This document shows, piece after piece, positions 9,842 through 16,180 of a DNA stretch of 64,000 nucleotides. The position numbers were made by a program, and so were the translations under genes. The DNA comes from JAWKTV01 sp041398905. GTDB lineage: Bacteria; Planctomycetota; Planctomycetia; Planctomycetales; Planctomycetaceae. Every line of letters begins with the position of its first letter. Within the stretch, counting starts at the first letter, position 1. The stretch spans positions 222,716 through 286,715 of the forward strand of contig JAWKTV010000008.1 of the NCBI GenBank assembly GCA_041398905.1, in the 5' to 3' direction. The notes beneath the pieces were generated by a model that had not been told where the DNA came from, searched no databases, and was given only the letters and a program-made list of their open reading frames with translations.

Positions 9842-11820
9842 GCAGCATGGCGTCGCCGGCGACGGCCCGGTTGCATCGTTCTCTCGAGACCGCGCTCTCG
9901 CCGAAGGAGCAATTCCGCATCGCGGTGACGCTCGGCGGCGGAATGCTCTCGGCGGGCCTCTTCGCGGTCGGCGTTGTCCTGGAACGCTGGGGCCCCCCGG
10001 AGCGACAGCAGATCGGAACCGTGTGCCAGGCAATCGCCGCGTTGCTGGTCGTGCTTCCGATGGCCCGTCAGGCGATCGCGGGTCTCCTGCGCCGGGACGC
10101 CTCCGAGCAAGTGGAGCAGTTGGTCACTGTCGCGTCGCTCGCCGCCTTGGCCATCGGTGACTTTTACACGGCGACCCTCGTGCCGCTCATTGCGCACCTG
10201 GGCCACTTCCTGGAGGAGCGTTCGGTGATGGGAGCGCAAGCCGCCGTCGCGGGGCTGCGTCAACTCGAACAGAAACGAGCTTGTCTGTTGATCGAGGAAG
10301 GGGAGCGAATTGTCGATGTCGCCGCGTTACGGGTCGGCGACCGGGTCGTCGTCCGTCCCGGCGAACTCCTGCCTGCGGACGGCATCGTCTGCGAAGGGGC
10401 CTCGACGATCGATCAGTCCTCGATCACCGGAGAATCCGCTCCAGCGGAGGTCGCGCCGGGCAGCACGGCGTTCGCAGGGACCATGAACCTCAGCGGACGA
10501 CTTGTCGTCGAGGTGACTGGCACCGGAGCCGACACGGCGCTCGGGCGCGTCGTCCATTTGCTCCAGGATGCGGAACAGTCCAAGACGCCGCTGTTGAGGC
10601 TCATTGAACAGTACGCCGGATTGTTCCTGTTGCTGGTTCTGTCGATCGCGGGCGTGGTGCTGTTCCTGACCCGCGACGTCTATCGTGCGATCGCCGTGCT
10701 GGTCGTCGGCTGTCCCGGGCCGTTCATCCTCGCGGGTCCATCGGCCATGGTCGCGGCGCTCAGCGTGGCGACTCGGGCGGGGATTCTGATCAAGAACTCA
10801 AAGTTCCTGGAGTCGCTGGCCGACGTGACGACGGTCGTGCTCGACAAGACGGGCACGGTCACGCTGGGCGACCTGCGGGTCGTGGGTGTCGAGGCGGCGG
10901 CAGGTGTCGACGAGAGGGAACTCCTGTTCCGAGCCACGCGGTGCGCGCGAGGGTCTGCCCACCCTGTCAGCCGCGCCATCAGCCATTGGGCCCGGCAGCA
11001 GAACTTTGCCGAACAGAGCACGACGGGAACTCTCGTCGAGGCATCAGGACTCGGCGTCACCCTGCAGAACGGCGAGACGCTCGACTATGTGGGACGCCGA
11101 AGCTGGTTGGAGGCTGAAGGCTTCGTGCTGCCGCCGGACCCGGACCACTCCGGGTCACTGGTGTGGGCGGCCACTCGTGCGCTCGATCAGTCGTCGGAGC
11201 GTCGCTTGCTCGGTGCGATCCTACTGGCCGACCAACCCCGGCCTGAGGCTCGGTCTGCACTTTCTGCCCTGCGACGCCTGTCGGTCGACCGTTTGATCCT
11301 GCTCACCGGCGACCGCCGCCAGGTGGCTGAGGGGATCGGCGACGCTCTCGAAGTCGATGAGACGATCGCCGAGGTGCTCCCGGAGCAAAAGCTCAACGTG
11401 GTCGAGCGGGTGAAACGCTCCGGTCGAGTCGTCGCGGTGGTGGGCGACGGAGTGAATGACTCCCTGGCGCTCGCGAGCGGCGACGTCGGTATCGCGATGG
11501 GGGCGCTCGGCTCCGACATTGCGATCCAATCTGCGGACCTGGTGCTGGCGACGAGCGATCTAACGCGGATTCCCTTCGCAATCCAACTGGCGCGTCGCAC
11601 TCGGTCCATCATTCATCAGAACGTCCTGATGGGGGCTGCAATCTCGTTCGGCATGCTGGCCCTGGCATCCGCTGGCTGGATCTCTCCCCTCGCCGGAGCG
11701 GTGCTCCACAACGTGGGGGAACTGTACGTGCTGCTCAATAGCGCCCGTTTGCTCCGAACGACCGACGAAAGCCGATCGCAGCGTCACGCGAAAAGACCTG
11801 TAGGTCAGGCTCCCGCCTGA
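9838..11820 (+). CDS. Metal-type (P1B-like) P-type ATPase without HMA domain
   Basis: P-type ATPase of 660 residues. Visible motifs: actuator TGES (SSITGESAP, about residue 200), phosphorylation site DKTGTVT with D336, the P1B-type HP pair (SAHPVSRAI), the hinge GDGVNDSLAL, and TM8 reading HNVGELYVLLNSARLL. No N-terminal heavy-metal-associated (CxxC) domain is present. The TM6 CPx motif reads CPGP at residues 292-295 where Zn/Cd/Cu pumps have CPC, so one transport-site Cys is missing and metal selectivity cannot be assigned. The last codons (RPVGQAPA) lie within a 22-bp repeat linked to a relic transposon, so the original C-terminus may have been altered. Last gene of the permease/SPFH operon. 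Confidence 0.9.
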   Translation: MSSMASPATARLHRSLETALSPKEQFRIAVTLGGGMLSAGLFAVGVVLERWGPPERQQIGTVCQAIAALLVVLPMARQAIAGLLRRDASEQVEQLVTVASLAALAIGDFYTATLVPLIAHLGHFLEERSVMGAQAAVAGLRQLEQKRACLLIEEGERIVDVAALRVGDRVVVRPGELLPADGIVCEGASTIDQSSITGESAPAEVAPGSTAFAGTMNLSGRLVVEVTGTGADTALGRVVHLLQDAEQSKTPLLRLIEQYAGLFLLLVLSIAGVVLFLTRDVYRAIAVLVVGCPGPFILAGPSAMVAALSVATRAGILIKNSKFLESLADVTTVVLDKTGTVTLGDLRVVGVEAAAGVDERELLFRATRCARGSAHPVSRAISHWARQQNFAEQSTTGTLVEASGLGVTLQNGETLDYVGRRSWLEAEGFVLPPDPDHSGSLVWAATRALDQSSERRLLGAILLADQPRPEARSALSALRRLSVDRLILLTGDRRQVAEGIGDALEVDETIAEVLPEQKLNVVERVKRSGRVVAVVGDGVNDSLALASGDVGIAMGALGSDIAIQSADLVLATSDLTRIPFAIQLARRTRSIIHQNVLMGAAISFGMLALASAGWISPLAGAVLHNVGELYVLLNSARLLRTTDESRSQRHAKRPVGQAPA

Positions 11821-11821
11821 C
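11800..11821 (+). repeat. Left 22-bp inverted repeat of relic REP-type element
   Basis: This 22-bp stretch (core GTCAGGCTCCCGCCTGAC, itself nearly palindromic) is the exact reverse complement of 12102-12123. It overlaps the last codons and stop of the P-type ATPase. Short palindromes of this kind next to REP-associated transposase genes are their usual mobile units. Confidence 0.85.
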
Positions 11822-11857
11822 ATCCGGTTCCCCATGCAACCTCGGCTCTGGAGCGGC

Positions 11858-12013
11858 TCACTCCGGTTCCCCATAGTCTCGTTGACACTCGCGGATCGCA
11901 TCGCCGAGCAGGGTCCGCGACGATTCGTTGGCGAACAGCTGGCGACGCCGATGTGTGACGGCCGTGAAGAAGTACGTGCCCCCCTCGATCCACGCTCGTC
12001 GATACTCAGGCAT
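11858..12013 (-). pseudogene. REP-associated tyrosine transposase remnant (Y1_Tnp/RAYT)
   Basis: Reading the minus strand from the ATG at 12013 gives 51 residues beginning MPEYRRAWIEGGTYFFTAVT and continuing HRRRQLFANE, the standard N-terminus of REP-associated Y1 transposases. The frame ends at a TGA (11858-11860) directly after the GDAIRECQRDYGEPE region. The HUH motif, catalytic Tyr and about two thirds of the protein are absent, so it cannot be active. The sequence TCCGGTTCCCCAT occurs at the break (11862-11874) and again at 11823-11835, so the loss may have happened between short direct repeats. The remnant lies between perfect 22-bp inverted repeats. Confidence 0.85.
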
Positions 12014-12101
12014 GCGACACCATCGGAGACTGCGGGGCGGCGAACATTGGATTGTTGACGCAACACAGAAAGATCATCGCGAATGCACACGCCAACGGGA
12101 A

Positions 12102-12123
12102 GTCAGGCGGGAGCCTGACCTAC
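12102..12123 (-). repeat. Right 22-bp inverted repeat of relic REP-type element
   Basis: Exact reverse complement of 11800-11821 (core GTCAGGCGGGAGCCTGAC). Together they delimit a 324-bp unit that contains the truncated transposase. The unit abuts the methyltransferase tail starting at 12129. Confidence 0.85.
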
Positions 12124-12128
12124 GGGGC

Positions 12129-12212
12129 TGCGATGTGATCGTCCAACGGTACGAGCAGTTCACCGGAGAGAAGGCGGAACGCGTCTCGAAAGTTCAGGAA
12201 TCGGCAGCGTAA
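12129..12212 (+). pseudogene. DNA methyltransferase C-terminal tail, copy 1
   Basis: The plus strand reads CDVIVQRYEQFTGEKAERVS and then KVQESAA-stop. This is the extreme C-terminus of a phage-type N4/N6 DNA methyltransferase, and nearly the same tail recurs at 13000-13076 (CDVIVQRYEQFTGEKGERMS). No catalytic part is present; the upstream boundary is the transposon-type repeat. The two copies differ at several synonymous and non-synonymous positions, so they descend from two related genes or from an old duplication. Its last 19 bases overlap the 3' end of the toxin gene on the other strand. Confidence 0.75.
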
Positions 12213-12586
12213 GCGCGAAGGAACTCCGCAATTCCCGGCTTGCCGGCTGCACTGTTCGCGACGGCGATCGTGATGTCGTACAGCGCGCCACTCGGTGCCG
12301 TGATCTCGATGCCGTTCAAGTCCAGAAACAACAGCGCCGCCACGGCCCCGGTGCGCTTGTTGCCATCGATGAACGGATGGTTCTGGACGACGTGATACAA
12401 GTACGCCGCCGCCATCTCGAACGGAAACGCGTGCAGCCATTGACCATCGAATGTGGCCAGTGGCTGCGCGAGGGCCGACTCCAACAGCCCCAGATCGCGC
12501 ACGCCGGGATCACCTCCGTACCGCTGGATCTGGTCGAGATGCGCGAACAGGACGTCGCCGGTTGACAGAAAGTCGATGTCGTCCAT
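12194..12586 (-). CDS. Doc/Fic-family toxin (death on curing)
   Basis: Protein of 130 residues with the Fic/Doc core motif HPFIDGNKRTG at about residues 70-80 (consensus HxFx(D/N)GNKRxx). Length and the N-terminal pattern (LFAHLDQIQRYGG ... LGLLESALAQP) match the Doc toxin group, which inactivates EF-Tu by phosphorylation. The ATG directly follows the antitoxin's TAG stop, so the two are translationally coupled with the antitoxin first. The last seven residues are encoded where the gene runs over the methyltransferase tail on the plus strand. The module probably stabilises the surrounding accessory region. Confidence 0.92.
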   Translation of the reverse strand: MDDIDFLSTGDVLFAHLDQIQRYGGDPGVRDLGLLESALAQPLATFDGQWLHAFPFEMAAAYLYHVVQNHPFIDGNKRTGAVAALLFLDLNGIEITAPSGALYDITIAVANSAAGKPGIAEFLRAYAADS

Positions 12587-12814
12587 CTATTGCGCCAGGC
12601 GTTCCAGGTCGTCGCCGAACTTCTGGTTGATCTTGTCCAGCGAAGCCTGCAACTGGCGCTGCCGGCGCTTGTCCCGGATCGGCCGGATCAGGATCGCGTC
12701 GCCGTTGGTGGTCAGTTCCAGCGGCGTCTCCGCGGTGATCTGGAGCATCTCCAGGATCGGTTTGTCGATTACCAGCGCCAGGCTGTTGCCGTGTTTGATG
12801 AGTGTCTTGTTCAT
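12587..12814 (-). CDS. AbrB/MazE-like antitoxin
   Basis: Protein of 75 residues from the ATG at 12814. The N-terminal MNKTLIKHGNSLALVIDKPI is a typical SpoVT/AbrB (MazE-like) swapped-hairpin DNA-binding domain, and the C-terminal helix-rich tail (RRQRQLQASLDKINQKFGDD) would wrap the toxin. A longer reading from GTG at 12838 is possible but would start inside the palindromic operator, so 12814 is preferred. It precedes the Doc toxin without a gap. It is expected to neutralise Doc and to repress its own promoter. Confidence 0.88.
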   Translation of the reverse strand: MNKTLIKHGNSLALVIDKPILEMLQITAETPLELTTNGDAILIRPIRDKRRQRQLQASLDKINQKFGDDLERLAQ

Positions 12815-12830
12815 GGACCCCCTCAGTGCG

Positions 12831-12849
12831 GTATACACACAGTGTATAC
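12831..12849 (-). promoter_or_regulatory. Palindromic operator of the toxin-antitoxin operon
   Basis: Perfect inverted repeat GTATACAC-ACA-GTGTATAC lying 16 bp upstream of the antitoxin ATG. An AbrB-type antitoxin binding such a palindrome is the usual autoregulation of these modules. Confidence 0.75.
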
Positions 12850-12875
12850 GGATGGCTGAGGTCGGACAAGATTAG

Positions 12876-13076
12876 TCCCAGGCCGGCGAAAACATCCTCG
12901 ACCTCTTCGGTGGCAGCGGCTCCACATTGATCGCCGCTCAGCAAACCGGTCGCCGGGCATTTCTGATGGAACTCGACCCGCTCTACTGCGATGTGATCGT
13001 GCAACGGTATGAGCAGTTCACCGGCGAGAAGGGCGAACGGATGTCAGTTCTCTCCGAACCAGCCGCGGCTGCTTGA
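12876..13076 (+). pseudogene. DNA methyltransferase C-terminal tail, copy 2
   Basis: The frame opens after a TAG at 12873 and encodes 66 residues with no start codon. It reads ENILDLFGGSGSTLIAAQQT and then RRAFLMELDPLYCDVIVQRY, which is motif I (FGGSGST) and the AdoMet-binding C-terminal part of an N4/N6 DNA methyltransferase of the beta arrangement, ending EPAAAA-stop. The DPPY-containing N-terminal half is missing. The toxin-antitoxin module sits between this and the other tail at 12129-12212. It is probably the end of an orphan methyltransferase cut by insertion of the module. Confidence 0.8.
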
Positions 13077-13181
13077 CCCTGATCGCTGCGCCGGTGCAGA
13101 ATGCCAGGAAGATTCTCGCACGGTCTGCGTTCCACTCTTCGGGGAGATTCCCCCCTGCGTTGCCGATTCCGAGGGCCACCC

Positions 13182-14830
13182 ATGTTCAGACTCCCGATCA
13201 CCGCGCTTGTCACGCTTGGACTGGTCGCGTTGTCGCTTACCACGACAGGCCGGGCCGACGACGCTCCCCGAAAGGTCGCCCTGCTGGTGGGGGTCAACAA
13301 GTACCTCAAGCCGGGGTTCAGCGACCTCGACTTCGCCGAGGCCGATGTGGTCGCAGTGGGGGCCGAACTGAAGAAGCTCGGGTTTGAGGTGACCATTCTG
13401 CTGGGCGGCGGCAAGGGGAGCGAGCAGGCGACGAAGGCGAATATTGAAGCGGCCGCGCGGAGGATGGTCGTGCCGTTGGGAAAACACGATGTCGCCTTGG
13501 TGATGCTCTCCGGGCATGGCCAGCAGTTACAGCCCGACCCGGATGCTGATCCCGATGTGATCAACTTCGACAAGACGCAGTCGTACTATTGTCCGGTCGA
13601 TGCGCGTGTGAACGACCCCGCGACGCAGGTGTCACTGTCGTACCTGTTGGACGACATCCTCGCCCGCGACGTCGGCCGCAAGCTGCTGGTGGTCGACGCC
13701 TGCCGCGACGTGCCGATCGACAGGACACGCGGCGTGCGGAACGCGCGTGGGATCGAAGGGCGGGTCGTCGCGCTGCCGGAAGGGACGGGGGTGTTCTTCA
13801 GTTGCAGCGCGGGGCAGACGTCGCTGGAACGGGCGGAGTTGGGGCATGGGCTGTTCACGTTTTGCCTGCTGGACGGTCTTCGCGGCGGTGCGTTGCAGGA
13901 CGGGGAAATCGCCTGGAGCGACCTGTTCGGGTACGTGAATCGCCGGATGTCAAAGCCGGACATCGCTCAGTTCATGCCCACGTCCATGCGGCAGGTGCCG
14001 ATTCAAGCCCGCGCTCTGATGGTGACACGGTGCTGGGGAAGCTCGAACTTCCCCCTCCGTGGCATTGATTGGAGGGGAAGCAAGCGGGCGAGGTGCGGAC
14101 GTTCACCGACCTGGGTGTGAAGTTCTGCTGGTGCCCTCAAGGGAGTTTCACGATGGGTTCCCGGCGTCGGAGGCGGACCGGAGGACAACGAAGAGCAGGT
14201 GTCGGTGACGCTGAGCCGTGGTTTCTGGCTGGGCCAGACGGAGGTGACGCAGGGGCTGTGGCAAAGCGTGATGGGGACGACGCCGTGGTCGGGCCAGGAC
14301 TACGTCAAGGAGGGGAACCGCCTATCCGGCGACGTATGTGAACTGGGACGACGCTACGGAGTTCTGCCGGAAGCTGACGTTGCGGGAGCGAGCGGCGGGC
14401 GGCTGCCGAGCGGCTGGTCGTTACACGTTGCCGACGGAGGCGCAGTGGGAGTACGCCTGCCGGGCGGGGACGCAGACGGCTTACAACGGTGACGGGACCG
14501 GCGTGTTGAGCGACTACGGCGTGGTACGGCAAGAATGCGAATCGGCGAAAGTACGCACATCTTGGTGGGACAGAAGAAGCCGAACCGCTGGGGATTGCTG
14601 GATATGCACGGGAACGTGTGGGAGTGGTGCCAGGACGTGGTATGGAGAGCTGAAGCTGCCGGGTGGCCGTGATCCGCCGGTCTCGTCCGGGGGCTCGGCC
14701 GGGTCTCCGGGGCGGGTGCTGGAATCGACACCGCCTGGAGCTGCCGGTCGGCGTACCGGACAGGAACGTCCCGTCCTACCGGGACGACGGCCTGGGCTTC
14801 CGCTGTGCCCTGAGTCCGCCTGGGAACTAG
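13182..14830 (+). CDS. Caspase-like + FGE-sulfatase (C-type lectin fold) protein, many frameshifts; candidate DGR target
   Basis: The start at 13182 gives a signal peptide (MFRLPITALVTLGLVALSL...). A caspase-like peptidase C14 domain follows, with the His in SGHGQQL and the Cys in VVDACRDVP. After about 14070 comes a formylglycine-generating-enzyme (FGE/SUMF1) domain recognisable in pieces: CWCPQGSFTMGS, VTLSRGFWLGQTEVTQG, YTLPTEAQWEYACRAGTQT, LDMHGNVWEWCQ, and a terminal SCRSAYRTG ... YRDDGLGFRCAL. At least seven frame changes occur between 14070 and 14760, many fixable by one base. The C-terminal pattern CRSAxR...PxxRxxxLGFR is the usual variable region of DGR target proteins. No reverse transcriptase or template repeat is visible. 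It is either a badly read gene or a decaying one. Confidence 0.75.
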
Positions 14831-14974
14831 CCAGCACGCAGCGCAGGCGCTGACGCAGGCGCGCAGGGAGGAGGGCGGTAGCCCCCGACCGGAGCGGCCG
14901 GAGTCTCCGCCGCAGCCGGGATAGAGACGTTTGCACTTGCGACGCGCAGCGTGCCGCTCCGATTGTTTTTGAAC

Positions 14975-15307
14975 ATGCCACTCGCCTTCTTTACTGTGCC
15001 TGTGCAGTCACCGGAGTCCGTTGCCGCGAGAGAGCTGAACGGGTTTTTGGCGAGTCATAAAGTGCTATCGGTCGACCGCCGCTGGGTGGACCTGGGAGTG
15101 AACTCGTTCTGGGCGATCTGCGTCGACTATCTGCCCGCAGGCCGGGGAGAGACGATGGTTTTCTCACGAAAACCAATCAAGAGAACAGCCACCCGCAAGA
15201 TACAAGGGCCGGTGACACCGGCCGATCGCACGTCAAGACCCGTTCCGGCCGGTGGAATCGGCCCTGCTCGGCTCAGATCCGTGAGGAGGCGGCTGCTCCT
15301 CCTCTGA
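14975..15307 (+). CDS. Truncated HRDC-type DGR accessory protein (N-terminal part)
   Basis: ORF of 110 residues whose first 55 residues (MPLAFFTVPVQSPESVAARE, then LNGFLASHKVLSVDRRWVD and SFWAICVDYLPAG) resemble, from memory, the N-terminus of the HRDC-domain proteins that accompany reverse transcriptases in diversity-generating retroelements. After about 15140 the sequence becomes Arg/Pro-rich with no HRDC helices, so the domain itself is missing and the ORF runs into non-coding sequence. It begins 145 bp after the FGE-domain gene, the expected position for an accessory gene. Identification rests on recalled family resemblance and should be tested by profile search. Confidence 0.5.
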   Translation: MPLAFFTVPVQSPESVAARELNGFLASHKVLSVDRRWVDLGVNSFWAICVDYLPAGRGETMVFSRKPIKRTATRKIQGPVTPADRTSRPVPAGGIGPARLRSVRRRLLLL

Positions 15308-15670
15308 GGCTCTTTGAGACCGCTGCTTAGACATCAGATGGCTCCCAGTGAGCCGTCCAAAATAGTGAGTCGCACTGTCCGAAAAACCTGAAGCAGGTCA
15401 GATCCAGACTGCCTCGAAGTCCTGGTGTCAGTCGAGCATGTTGTGCTCTGGATGTCCGAGAGTCGGGACAAGTGATCTGCTTGTCGACGTAGGTCGAGAT
15501 TCCAGCGTTACCGACGTTCTCCGTCGCCCGCTGATGTCCGTCACCGTCCACCGGAAGCCCTCGAAAGTGGCGTCCACCAGAGTCCGTGGCCGTCCACGGA
15601 GGTTCATTTCAAAGTTTGGCTGTACTTTGGCTGCACAGGGCCGAAATCGCCCCCTCCTCCCGCACAAGAA
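15308..15670. other. Gap without recognisable gene
   Basis: No ORF here resembles a known protein. Minus-strand readings that extend over the tRNA gene are shadows of it. No template repeat similar to the 14.70-14.83 kb variable region is visible by eye. Confidence 0.5.
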
Positions 15671-15701
15671 AACCCCGCAAGTCCATAGGACTGGCGGGGT
15701 T
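15671..15701 (-). terminator. Rho-independent terminator of tRNA-Phe
   Basis: On the minus strand a stem AACCCCGC / GCGGGGTT with an inner GTCC/GGAC pairing is followed by TTTTCTTG. It lies 8 nt beyond the tRNA 3' end. Confidence 0.85.
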
Positions 15702-15708
15702 GCGGAAG

Positions 15709-15781
15709 TGGACAGGGCCGGAATCGAACCGGCGACACCAGGATTTTCAGTCCTGTGCTCTACCAACTGAGCTACCTGTCC
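15709..15781 (-). tRNA. tRNA-Phe (GAA)
   Basis: The minus strand folds as a complete 73-nt cloverleaf: acceptor GGACAGG / CCTGTCC, D-arm GCTC...GAGC, anticodon arm CAGGA-CTGAAAA-TCCTG with anticodon GAA, T-arm GCCGG-TTCGATT-CCGGC and discriminator A. CCA is not encoded. A strong terminator follows. tRNA genes are common integration sites, and this one lies inside the accessory region, but no duplicated 3' end was found. Confidence 0.97.
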
Positions 15782-16180
15782 CGACGTACAATCGCCGCCG
15801 GATTCTTGGTCGCGGGGCTAATGAACAGCGGCGAATGATTGCAGGAATTCGCGAGGCTGTCAAACAGGCCGGGGGCGTTCGGGCAAAGATTCTGGAGTGG
15901 CTGTCAAATCGGTTGGTTCGCGACTTTTTTTTGCGATTGCGGTGACCTTCTCTCGTGGCTCCTCTTCAGCAGCGTTTGGGACACCTTTGCCGCCGGTGAT
16001 TGCCGAGGTTGGACCCTCACCAGTTGTGGAGGTTCGCAGTACGGAGTGTCGGGAGGCTCGCAGTGGCGATCGTGCCGCCCTGGCCGTGCGGGTGGTCAGC
16101 CTGGAGAGGGGCGCCAAGGTGGCTGGTGATGCCGCAGCGTTCGCTGAACGGACGCGAGGCTCTTGGAGCGCCACTCGTCT
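15782..16180. other. Gap without recognisable gene
   Basis: About 400 bp between tRNA-Phe and the 3' end of the methyltransferase gene. Open frames here lack family resemblance and conserved motifs. Nothing supported. Confidence 0.5.

Noticed and set aside
12838..12838. Upstream GTG start for the antitoxin
   Set aside because: It would start inside the palindromic operator; the ATG at 12814 gives the standard AbrB-type N-terminus.
14700..15300. A template repeat for the DGR-like variable region
   Set aside because: Looked for an adenine-rich copy of 14700-14830 downstream; the sequence at 15170-15260 is not similar.
15428..15766. Long minus-strand ORF reading through the tRNA-Phe gene
   Set aside because: It overlaps the clear cloverleaf and its terminator; its sequence is a shadow of the tRNA with no family resemblance.
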